Assembly (NCBI GenBank): GCA_019247135.1
Contig: JAFAPL010000867.1
Coordinates: 1-5,495 of the forward strand
Reading direction: 5' to 3'
Length of the DNA: 5,495 nt
Source: Chloroflexota bacterium
Lineage (GTDB): Bacteria; Chloroflexota; UBA6077; CF-72
Shown: in pieces, positions 1-5,465 of the stretch
Position numbering within the stretch: position 1 is the stretch's first letter
Layout of the letters: every line of letters starts with the position of its first letter
Notes under the pieces: model-generated
Told to the model about the DNA's origin: nothing
The model's input: only the letters and a program-made list of their open reading frames with translations
Database searches by the model: none
Program-made: the position numbers and the translations under genes

Positions 1-45
1 CCCGAGCACTTGGTGACTGCGATCGCCGGCCCGCCACGCGGCTGA
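1..45 (+). CDS. 3' end of an upstream gene (partial, 14 codons)
   Basis: The first reading frame runs from the window edge and encodes PEHLVTAIAGPPRG before a TGA at 43-45. Twelve of its 14 sense codons end in G or C, as in the clear genes of this window. The alternative open frame (frame 3, continuous with the next gene) has a poorer third-position pattern here. This supports a gene that ends here, 2 bp before the next start codon, probably in the same operon. Too little is visible to name a product. Confidence 0.45.
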   Translation, partial: PEHLVTAIAGPPRG

Positions 46-47
46 AC

Positions 48-557
48 TTGTCCGACGGAGCGCTGCAAGGCGTCAAGCTCGAACGCGACGTCGAGCTCGG
101 CGGGGTACGTCTGCGCGTCCTGGATTGGCCCGGATACGACCGGCCGCTGGTGTATGTGCCGGACCCATTCACGTTGCAGCCTGATCTCGCGCCGCGCATC
201 GCCGCCGCATTCGCGCCGAAGCATCGAGTCGTACGCATTCAGCCGCGCTCGGACGTGCCGTACCAGGCACAGACGGACGACATTCGGCGCGTGATGCAGC
301 AGTTCGGCTTTGCCGGTACAGTGCTGGTTTCGAGCGGCTGTGGCGCCTGCATCCTGCTGCCGCTTGCGGCGTGGTACCCGCGGCTCGTCAGCTCAGTGCT
401 GCTGATCGATCCCTGCTACGCGCCGCCAGCGCACGACTCTCTCACCGCCCGATCGCTACGCGATTGTCCGCCCGACTGGGAGAAGCTTCGAGGTCGCTGC
501 CGCATGTTGACGACGAAGTCGGAGGAGCGCGTCCCGAAGCTCGAGCAGTTGCTCTAA
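48..557 (+). CDS. Short alpha/beta-hydrolase-fold protein, probably non-catalytic or atypical
   Basis: This 169-aa protein resembles the core of the alpha/beta-hydrolase superfamily. An N-terminal beta pair (about residues 10-37, ending LVYVPDP) is followed by a helix and a strand with VVRIQPR (61-67). Then comes the helix QTDDIRRVMQQFGFAG and the nucleophile-elbow region TVLVSSGCGACILLPLAAWYP (91-111, shown as two parts: TVLVSSGCGA then CILLPLAAWYP), and the strand SVLLIDP (116-122). In the usual G-H-S-x-G-G elbow, counted back from the YP that ends the following helix, the nucleophile Ser falls on Gly97. Cys98 (S-G-C-G-A) is an alternative nucleophile, as in dienelactone-hydrolase-like enzymes. 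The lid domain is almost absent (about 20 residues), and the protein stops shortly after the next strand (CRMLTT), before the place of the catalytic His. Typical family members are 250-300 aa. The start is TTG at 48, 2 bp after the preceding stop and with no clear Shine-Dalgarno. The frame stays open to the window edge, so an earlier start is possible. No substrate can be inferred. Confidence 0.7.
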   Translation: MSDGALQGVKLERDVELGGVRLRVLDWPGYDRPLVYVPDPFTLQPDLAPRIAAAFAPKHRVVRIQPRSDVPYQAQTDDIRRVMQQFGFAGTVLVSSGCGACILLPLAAWYPRLVSSVLLIDPCYAPPAHDSLTARSLRDCPPDWEKLRGRCRMLTTKSEERVPKLEQLL

Positions 558-949
558 AAACGTCCGGCGAGCCAACCACCGCAGCTTGCACCGACCATTG
601 CCACCACGTCAGTCAGTGTGAGCTGCACGAAGTCAATCGCGGGCAGACCGGCGAGTCCGAGCTGGCGCGCCAGGGCTGCCTCTCGCGCTGCATCGACAGT
701 CACGCTCACGAAGATGAACGCGACCGCAGCAAGCGCACCGTAGAAGATCTGCAACCGGCCGACGAGGTAGCCCGCGACGTACCCGCCGATCACCAGCGCC
801 AGAAACAGTGCGGTGTAGCCGAGCACCAGCGAAGACCCGACCCCGGCGAAGCCACCCAACGCCCGAAACAGCGCCTGCATGCCGAGCGCTGTCACGCAGC
901 CGAGGCCGACACCGACCCAGCGGCGCACGCTTCGGAGTATAGGTACCAT
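554..949 (-). CDS. Four-helix integral membrane protein of unknown function
   Basis: From ATG at 949 this gives 131 aa with four hydrophobic segments, at about residues 11-30, 41-64, 69-85 and 107-128. They are rich in Gly and Ala, and two contain GGYVAGYLVGR and GGWLAGR, small-residue motifs typical of packed helices. A short polar loop with DAAREAALARQ lies between helices 3 and 4. There is no catalytic or metal motif, and I do not recognise the family with confidence; it resembles small uncharacterised TIGR04086-like membrane proteins. The first seven codons (949-929) have poor third-position GC, and a TATACT box lies at 941-936. A GTG at 928 (124 aa, starting M-R-R-W-V-G-V) preceded by 7 nt after that box may therefore be the true start on a leaderless mRNA. 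The gene is divergent from the 959 gene and tail to tail with the hydrolase-like gene, with interlocked stops (TAG on minus at 556-554, TAA on plus at 555-557). Confidence 0.7.
   Translation of the reverse strand: MVPILRSVRRWVGVGLGCVTALGMQALFRALGGFAGVGSSLVLGYTALFLALVIGGYVAGYLVGRLQIFYGALAAVAFIFVSVTVDAAREAALARQLGLAGLPAIDFVQLTLTDVVAMVGASCGGWLAGRF
936..941 (-). promoter_or_regulatory. Putative -10 box (TATACT) for the minus-strand membrane protein
   Basis: On the minus strand the sequence reads TATACTCCGAAGCGTG, a five-of-six match to TATAAT followed by exactly 7 nt and then an in-frame GTG at 928. This is the geometry of leaderless transcripts in Actinomycetota and Deinococcota. No convincing -35 box is seen at 16-18 nt. 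If this is the promoter, the ATG at 949 would be upstream of the transcript and the protein would be 124 aa. Confidence 0.4.
944..949 (+). promoter_or_regulatory. Putative -10 box (TACCAT) for the 959 gene and etfD
   Basis: The plus strand has TACCAT, a TAnnnT match, 9 nt before the GTG at 959, and no Shine-Dalgarno precedes that GTG. It sits in a short AT-rich patch (937-951, GTATAGGTACCATAC) whose outer arms GTAT and ATAC are inverted repeats around position 944, so a dimeric regulator could also bind here. No good -35 is visible. It would drive the 959 gene and the following etfD with a nearly leaderless transcript. Confidence 0.35.
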
Positions 950-958
950 ACCGCTCAG

Positions 959-1195
959 GTGCGCGAGCCCATCCTGGCCGCAATCGTTGCCCTCATCGGC
1001 ATCGTCCTCACCAGCGCGGGCGCCTTCGTTCACGCGGCGCCCGCGGTCGCGCCCGGCGCGCTCCTGGCCCTGGTCGGTGGCGCGTGGCTGGGCAACGCCC
1101 TGGCACGCCAGGATGTTCGATTGCTGCCCGGCAGCCAGATCGTCGAAACCGACGCAGCCGGCGCGGTCGTCGCGGGCACAGGCGAGGGAGGCTGA
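959..1195 (+). CDS. Small two-helix membrane protein upstream of etfD
   Basis: The GTG start gives 78 aa. Residues 4-24 (PILAAIVALIGIVLTSAGAF) and about 31-49 are hydrophobic, which suggests a membrane hairpin. The remaining C-terminal tail of about 29 residues (QDVRLLPGSQIVETDAAGAV, then a Gly-rich end) is likely soluble. Nearly all codons end in G or C, which supports real coding even though the opposite strand is also open. The stop TGA (1193-1195) lies inside the ribosome-binding region of etfD, only 6 bp before its start, so the two genes are very likely cotranscribed and translationally linked. I know no family for it. Location suggests an accessory or assembly partner of the EtfD membrane domain, but that is only inference. 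Confidence 0.6.
   Translation: MREPILAAIVALIGIVLTSAGAFVHAAPAVAPGALLALVGGAWLGNALARQDVRLLPGSQIVETDAAGAVVAGTGEGG
1186..1191 (+). promoter_or_regulatory. Ribosome-binding site of etfD
   Basis: GGGAGG lies 10 nt before the GTG at 1202, and a second GAGG lies at 1194-1197. This is the strongest Shine-Dalgarno in the window. It supports GTG 1202 as the start rather than an internal ATG, and it overlaps the end of the preceding small gene. Confidence 0.65.
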
Positions 1196-1201
1196 GGCGG
1201 C

Positions 1202-3301
1202 GTGCCGACGCGTCAGATCGGCTGGAATGTTGGCGAGATCGCGTACGCGGTCATGTACGTGCTGGTCGTGGTCCAGGCGCTGTTTCTGGCGTATGGCGGC
1301 ACGCGCAGATACCTCATGTGGCGCCGCGGCAAGCCATATGGTCGCATCGAACGTGTCGGCGAACGGCTGCGCGAAGCACTCAGCGTAACTTTCCTGCACA
1401 AACGGCTGATCCGGCCGGGCTACATCTACGGCGGGATCATGCACCTGTTCATCTTTTACGGTTTTAGCTTCCTGTTCATCGGGACGATCATCGTGCTGCT
1501 AGAAGCAGACATCGCGCGCCCCTATTTCGGCTTCAGCTTCTACCAGGGCACATTCTATATCGTCTACAAAGTTGTCATAAACCTCTTCGGATTGCTCTTC
1601 ATCGTTGGGTTACTCATGGCGGTATGGCGCCGCTACGTGGGCAAACTTCCGAAATTCCGACGCAGCCTGTCCGACGACGCGATCGTTCTCGGAATTCTTC
1701 TTTTCCTGGGAGTCACTGGCTTTTTTCTACAAGCACTACGCCTCGCGGCAACGCACGACCCAGCAGCCCCAATCCACTGGGTTTCGTATCCGCTGGCCCT
1801 GGCGCTCAACGGCGTGGATCCCACCGCTCTGCAAGGTGTGCACACCGCGACGTGGTGGTTGCACATGCTCGCGAACACCGCTCTGCTCGTCTACATCCCG
1901 GTCAGCAAGCTCACGCACATCTTCACCGGCCCGGCGAACGTGTTCATGCGCGCCGGCGAGCCCCGCCAGGCCTTACCACTGATCGCGAACATCGAAGAGC
2001 AGGAGCACTTCGGAGCCGCGAAGCTCAGCGACTTCTCGTGGAAGCAGCTTCTCAACTTCGACGCGTGCATGCGCTGCGGTCGTTGCCTCGATTTCTGCCC
2101 GACCTTCAACACCGGCAAGCCGCTGAAACCGCGGCAGCTCGTTGTGGAGATCGGCAGCTATATGGACCGTCAGGCTGGCCTGCTCGCTGGACCGGCTGGG
2201 CCACGCGTCGACGAAGCCGGGGTGCGCGGCAGCGAGCTGGTGGCCACTGATGAACCGTCGCTGCGGCAAGTGCCCGTTTTGGCGGACCTGATCGGTGAGG
2301 TCGTGTCCGAAGACGAGCTGTGGGACTGCACGACGTGCCGCGCGTGCATGGAGCAATGCCCCGTCAGGATCGAGCACGTGCCACTCATCGTGGAGATGCG
2401 ACGCAACCTGGTCCTCGAGCAGTCGCGCTTTCCTGCCGAGCTCGTGTCGCTCTTCAACAACCTGGAGCGGAATGGCAACCCGTACTCGTTTCCCGCAAGC
2501 TCGCGCGCCGATTGGGCAACCGCGGCGGGCGTGCAAGAACTGGCCGAAGTACAGGACCCCAGTTCACTCGAAGTGATCTACTGGGTCGGCTGCATGTCTT
2601 CATTCGACGCGCGCAATCAGCGCGTCGCGACCGCCCTGGTGCGCATTTTCAAAGCGGCCGACGTCAGATTCGCGATCCTCGGCAAAGAAGAGACCTGCAG
2701 CGGCGACCCCGCTCGTCGCGCGGGCAACGAGTACCTCTACCAGGTCCTCGCTCAGACGAATATTGAACGCCTCCAGCAGTACCAGCCCAGGCGCGTCGTG
2801 GCGTCGTGTCCGCACTGTTTCAATACGCTCAAAAACGAGTACCCGCAGCTCGGCGGGAATTTCTCGGTGGTGCATCACTCCGAGTTCATCAAGGAGCTCA
2901 TCGACAGTGGTCGCCTGAACGTGCCGCGCGAGACCCTGGATCACCAGGACCGCTACGCCTATCACGACCCGTGCTATCTGGGCCGCTACAACGAGGTCTA
3001 CGAGGCCCCCCGAGACGTCGTGGACGCTGTCGATGGGAGCCATGTCGAGCTGCCGCGTTGTCGCGATCGTGGCTTCTGCTGCGGCGCGGGTGGCGCACGC
3101 GCCTTCATGGAGGAAAAACGGGGCACCCGCATCAGCCACAACCGACTGACGGAAGCGATCGACACGAAGGCCAGCGGCGTGGCCGTGGGCTGCCCGTTCT
3201 GCATCACCATGTTCGAGGACGGCGTGCGCGCCTTGAACGCTGAGGAGACGTTCGCCGTCCGCGACATCGCCGAACTCGTCGCCGAGCGGCTTCCAGACTA
3301 G
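1202..3301 (+). CDS. etfD: Membrane iron-sulfur oxidoreductase, ETF:(mena)quinone oxidoreductase type (EtfD/FadF)
   Basis: This 699-aa protein would take electrons from reduced ETF and pass them to the membrane quinone pool, linking acyl-CoA dehydrogenation to respiration. Domain order is as follows. Residues 1-245 form a NarI-like membrane part with helices at about 11-32, 78-100, 118-142, 160-178 and 214-234; His81, His214, His221 and His239 lie in or beside helices and are candidate heme b ligands. Next is a dicluster 4Fe-4S domain with C289, C292, C295, C299 (CMRCGRCLDFCP) and C376, C379, C382, C386 (CTTCRACMEQCP). Two cysteine-rich CCG modules of the heterodisulfide-reductase HdrB/D type follow. 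Module 1 has C464, C499, C536 and C539. Module 2 has C591, C626-C627, C664 and C667. In module 1 the second Cys of the CC pair is Ser500 (ETCSGDPARRAGNE); from memory, a Ser or Thr there is usual in this family. A loop of about 75 residues between the two 4Fe-4S motifs is longer than in simple ferredoxin domains. The neighbouring etfB and etfA make the ETF role much more likely than methanogen-type heterodisulfide reduction or glycolate oxidation (GlcF). Confidence 0.92.
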   Translation: MPTRQIGWNVGEIAYAVMYVLVVVQALFLAYGGTRRYLMWRRGKPYGRIERVGERLREALSVTFLHKRLIRPGYIYGGIMHLFIFYGFSFLFIGTIIVLLEADIARPYFGFSFYQGTFYIVYKVVINLFGLLFIVGLLMAVWRRYVGKLPKFRRSLSDDAIVLGILLFLGVTGFFLQALRLAATHDPAAPIHWVSYPLALALNGVDPTALQGVHTATWWLHMLANTALLVYIPVSKLTHIFTGPANVFMRAGEPRQALPLIANIEEQEHFGAAKLSDFSWKQLLNFDACMRCGRCLDFCPTFNTGKPLKPRQLVVEIGSYMDRQAGLLAGPAGPRVDEAGVRGSELVATDEPSLRQVPVLADLIGEVVSEDELWDCTTCRACMEQCPVRIEHVPLIVEMRRNLVLEQSRFPAELVSLFNNLERNGNPYSFPASSRADWATAAGVQELAEVQDPSSLEVIYWVGCMSSFDARNQRVATALVRIFKAADVRFAILGKEETCSGDPARRAGNEYLYQVLAQTNIERLQQYQPRRVVASCPHCFNTLKNEYPQLGGNFSVVHHSEFIKELIDSGRLNVPRETLDHQDRYAYHDPCYLGRYNEVYEAPRDVVDAVDGSHVELPRCRDRGFCCGAGGARAFMEEKRGTRISHNRLTEAIDTKASGVAVGCPFCITMFEDGVRALNAEETFAVRDIAELVAERLPD

Positions 3302-3362
3302 CTCTCGAGCCTTCAGTGTTGAGTCTGAGTCTTAGAAAACCGCGTCGCATATGCTTGACCCG
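3302..3362 (+). promoter_or_regulatory. etfBA promoter region with tandem TGAGTC repeat and leaderless-type -10
   Basis: The 61-bp gap after etfD is visibly more AT-rich than its surroundings. TGAGTC occurs twice in direct succession (3320-3325 and 3326-3331) and could be an activator or repressor half-site pair. TATGCT at 3350-3355 fits TAnnnT and is followed by exactly 7 nt and the ATG at 3363, the usual spacing for a leaderless start. No Shine-Dalgarno precedes that ATG. There is no T-rich hairpin, so etfD transcription may also read through into etfBA. A -35 at 17 nt is not convincing. Confidence 0.45.
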
Positions 3363-4154
3363 ATGGACATCGTGGTCACGGTGAAGCAGGTCCCCGACCC
3401 GGACATTCCGCCGACCCACTTCAAAATCGACGAGGCCACCAAACGCGTGGTCGCACCCGCCGGCTCTTCGCCGGTCATGAATGGCTATGACGCGAATGCG
3501 CTCGAAGCCGCGCTGCGCCTGAAAGAACAGCTCGGCGGCAAGGTCACCGTGGTGACGCTCGGGCCCGACTCGGCCCGCGACACCCTCAAACGCGCAATTG
3601 CCATGGGCGCCGATCAGGCCGTCCACGTGAACGACCCCACCCTCAATGACGCCGACAGCACCACGACCGCCGCCGCTCTTGCGGCCGCGATCAGGAAGAT
3701 CGGCACGTTCGATCTCGTGCTCTCGGGTCGCCAGGCCTCGGATACCGATGGTGGTCAGGTGCACCTCGGGGTGGCGGCCCACCTCGGCTTGCCAGCCGTG
3801 TCTCCGATCCAGAAGATCGACGAGGCCGCGGCCGACTCCCTGCTGGTCGAACGCATCGTCGAGGATGGCTTCCAGCGCGTCAAAGTTCGACTGCCAGCGC
3901 TGCTGGGCGTCTCAAGCGAAGTCAACGAACCACGCTATCCGCCACTGAGAGGCATCATGGCCGCGGGCAGGGCGCAGATCCCCGTCTGGACCGCCGCCGA
4001 TCTCGGGCTCGACGCTTCAGCCGCACCGAAGGTGCAGCTGCGGCGCCTGTACGTCGAGACGCGTGAGGCACAGATCGAGCTGATCGAAGCCGATTCTCTC
4101 GAGGAAGCCGGACGGAAGCTTGCCGACAAACTGCGCGAAGCGAGGCTCGTCTAG
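3363..4154 (+). CDS. etfB: Electron transfer flavoprotein beta subunit
   Basis: This 263-aa protein is the usual length for EtfB. It forms the soluble ETF heterodimer with EtfA and carries electrons from acyl-CoA dehydrogenases to EtfD. It starts MDIVVTVKQVPDPD, the family N-terminus, and continues with GYDANALEAALRLKE (41-55) and VTVVTLGP (61-68). It carries the family signature around 162-182 (VERIVEDGFQRVKVRLPALL), which matches the PROSITE ETF-beta pattern as I recall it except at its last position. NEPRYPPLRGIMAAGRA (188-204) corresponds to the partner-recognition segment. The nucleotide-binding loop GRQASDTDGGQVH (122-134) resembles the D-G-D-T-A-Q-V-G loop of FAD-binding beta subunits at several positions. 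ATG 3363 is preferred over the in-frame ATG at 3351 because the protein then begins as its relatives do and the upstream ATG overlaps the putative -10 box. EtfA follows after 2 bp. Confidence 0.95.
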   Translation: MDIVVTVKQVPDPDIPPTHFKIDEATKRVVAPAGSSPVMNGYDANALEAALRLKEQLGGKVTVVTLGPDSARDTLKRAIAMGADQAVHVNDPTLNDADSTTTAAALAAAIRKIGTFDLVLSGRQASDTDGGQVHLGVAAHLGLPAVSPIQKIDEAAADSLLVERIVEDGFQRVKVRLPALLGVSSEVNEPRYPPLRGIMAAGRAQIPVWTAADLGLDASAAPKVQLRRLYVETREAQIELIEADSLEEAGRKLADKLREARLV

Positions 4155-4156
4155 TC

Positions 4157-5137
4157 ATGCCCGGTGTCCTTCTCATTGGTGACAGCGTCGGCGAGCAGCT
4201 TGCGCCAACAACCGCTGAGCTCGTGGCAGAGGGTTCACGCCTGGCATCGCAGCTCGGGGCATCCGAGGTGACCGTGCTGCTCGCGGGCAAGAACGTCGAG
4301 GGCCTTGCTTCCGGTCTCGGAGAACTGGGCGTCCAGAAGGTGCTGGTCGCGGAAAGCACAAAGCCCACGCCACCCTCCCCGGAATGGATAGTCGCTGCCG
4401 CTGAACAGGCGGCTAAGCAGACGCAGCCCGACGTGATCCTGCTGAGTCATGGCGGCGCGGGCCGTTCACTCGGCCCACTGCTCGCCTATCGTCTGGGCAG
4501 TGGCATCATCACCGACGCGACCGCGCTGAGAGTCGAAGGCGGTGACCTGGTGATCACCAAACCCGTGTTCGGCGGGAGCGCGATCGCGGAATTCAGCATC
4601 GCGTCTTCGCCAAAGGTGGCCACCCTGCGCCCGCGCGCGTTCGAGGCCGACGAGTCCCCGGCAGCTGCACAGGCTCAAGTCGAAGCGCTCTCGGTGCCCC
4701 AGGACAGCGGCGCGGTCGAGGTGCTCGAGGAAGTGCGCGAGCAAGTCGCCAGTGGCCCGCGGCTCAAGGACGCCAAAGTGATCGTCTCGGGTGGCCGCGG
4801 TCTTGGCGGCCCCGACAACTGGCACTACGTCGAAGAGCTCGCCCAGGTGCTGAACGGCGCCGTGGGCGCCACGCGCGCCGTGACTGACGCGGGCTGGGTC
4901 GCGCCGTCGCTGCAGGTCGGCTTGACCGGCTCTACGGTCGCTCCCGACCTGTACATCACGGTAGGCATCAGCGGCGCAGTCCAGCACATTGCGGGCATCT
5001 CGGGCGCCCGCAACGTGGTGGCGATCAATCGAGACGGCGACGCCAACATCTTCAAATACGCGCGGTTCGGCGTGGTCGGTGACTGGAAGCAGATTGTGCC
5101 CGCGTTCACGGAGCGCCTGAAGGAACTGCGCAGCTGA
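4157..5137 (+). CDS. etfA: Electron transfer flavoprotein alpha subunit
   Basis: This 326-aa protein is normal length for EtfA, which binds the electron-carrying FAD in its C-terminal domain. The N-terminal domain (1-190) includes PDVILLSHGGAGRSLGPLLA (91-110) and the ITKPVFGGSAIAEF segment (133-146). The FAD domain begins at VIVSGGRGLGGPDNW (208-222), followed by VGATRAVTDAGWVAPS (236-251; Arg240 matches the Arg that lies over the flavin). Next come QVGLTGSTVAP (253-263), the signature LYITVGISGAVQHIAG (265-280) and NVVAINRDGDANIF (286-299). Compared with the common VGQTGK and NKDPEAPIF, the flavin loop has Leu256 for Gln and Ser259 for Lys, and the last motif reads NRDGDANIF. ATG 4157 follows the etfB stop by 2 bp, with a weak GAGG 11 nt upstream, so the pair is probably translationally coupled. 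Its TGA overlaps the probable CTG start of the lipoprotein gene. Confidence 0.96.
   Translation: MPGVLLIGDSVGEQLAPTTAELVAEGSRLASQLGASEVTVLLAGKNVEGLASGLGELGVQKVLVAESTKPTPPSPEWIVAAAEQAAKQTQPDVILLSHGGAGRSLGPLLAYRLGSGIITDATALRVEGGDLVITKPVFGGSAIAEFSIASSPKVATLRPRAFEADESPAAAQAQVEALSVPQDSGAVEVLEEVREQVASGPRLKDAKVIVSGGRGLGGPDNWHYVEELAQVLNGAVGATRAVTDAGWVAPSLQVGLTGSTVAPDLYITVGISGAVQHIAGISGARNVVAINRDGDANIFKYARFGVVGDWKQIVPAFTERLKELRS
5119..5124 (+). promoter_or_regulatory. Ribosome-binding site for the CTG-initiated lipoprotein gene
   Basis: GAAGGA within the last codons of etfA lies 9 nt before the CTG at 5134. The spacing is ideal, and no ATG, GTG or TTG in any useful position follows it. This site decides the unusual start choice for the next gene. 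Confidence 0.5.
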
Positions 5138-5457
5138 TCTCGCGTTGGCTTGCACTGCTGCTGCTGCTCGGGTGTCTCGGCTGTTCCGCGGCACCCTCGG
5201 CGGCATCGAGCACGCAGACCGCGCGGGGTGTTCTGCTCGATGTCCAGAGCGGCAGCATCCAGAAGGTGGACGAGTTCACGTTGCGTACCGACGATGGTCA
5301 GGAGCTGTCGTTCAGTCCGGCGCCGAACTTCAACCAGGGCGTCGAGCACCAGATGACACCCGGCCTCATGCGCGAGCACATGGCCCTCGGCGTGCCCGTC
5401 ACGGTTACTTACCGCGAGGAAGGCGGTAAACTCATCGCACTCAGCGCAACCGACTGA
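5134..5457 (+). CDS. Small lipoprotein with probable CTG start, translationally coupled to etfA
   Basis: Read from CTG 5134 the protein is 107 aa. It begins M-I-S-R-W-L-A-L-L-L-L-L-G-C, a positively charged start, a short hydrophobic run and a lipobox-like L-L-G-C with Cys14 as the likely lipidated residue (Cys17 is a second candidate). A Ser/Ala-rich linker to about residue 29 leads to a compact beta-rich domain from RGVLLDVQSG (31-40) through EFTLRTDDGQELSF (47-60) and VPVTVTYREEGGKLIALSA (87-105), which looks like a small OB-like or beta-barrel fold. The in-frame stop at 5080-5082 and the absence of ATG, GTG or TTG before 5266 leave CTG 5134 as the best start. It overlaps the etfA stop as CTGA, the analogue of the common ATGA coupling. 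A start at GTG 5266 would cut off the signal peptide and the first strands of the domain. It is presumably anchored on the outer face of the cytoplasmic membrane. No family is recognised, and a link to ETF function is unproven. Confidence 0.65.
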   Translation: MISRWLALLLLLGCLGCSAAPSAASSTQTARGVLLDVQSGSIQKVDEFTLRTDDGQELSFSPAPNFNQGVEHQMTPGLMREHMALGVPVTVTYREEGGKLIALSATD

Positions 5458-5465
5458 TTTGCGCC

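Noticed and set aside
371..958. Plus-strand frame open from 371 through the 959 gene (274 aa in all)
   Set aside because: The part before 959 lies opposite the clear minus-strand membrane protein and overlaps the hydrolase gene. Its translation is rich in Arg, His and Asp with no fold pattern. It is an antisense shadow; only the part from GTG 959 looks real.
950..1444. Upstream extension of the minus-strand gene to 1444 (296 aa in all)
   Set aside because: The added 165 residues are antisense to the 959 gene and the start of etfD, have no hydrophobic or domain pattern, and lack coding-like third positions.
1440..1780. Locally lower GC in etfD, considered as a sign of transfer
   Set aside because: The stretch encodes membrane helices rich in Phe, Ile and Tyr, whose codons are T-rich. 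Reading frame and family are continuous.
2600..3139. Long antisense open frames opposite etfD, etfB and etfA (for example 2600-3139, 3204-3782, 4466-5206)
   Set aside because: Open antisense frames are expected in GC-rich genes. The sense strand carries unmistakable protein families, and the antisense products have no recognisable motifs.
3302..3340. Intrinsic terminator after etfD
   Set aside because: Only CTCGAG and short imperfect complementarity are present. There is no stable stem followed by a T run.
3351..3362. Earlier in-frame ATG for etfB
   Set aside because: It would add M-L-D-P before the conserved family N-terminus, overlaps the putative TATGCT box and has no Shine-Dalgarno.
5266..5457. 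GTG 5266 as start of a 63-aa protein
   Set aside because: It removes the lipoprotein signal and the first beta segments of the domain, and it has no convincing ribosome-binding site.
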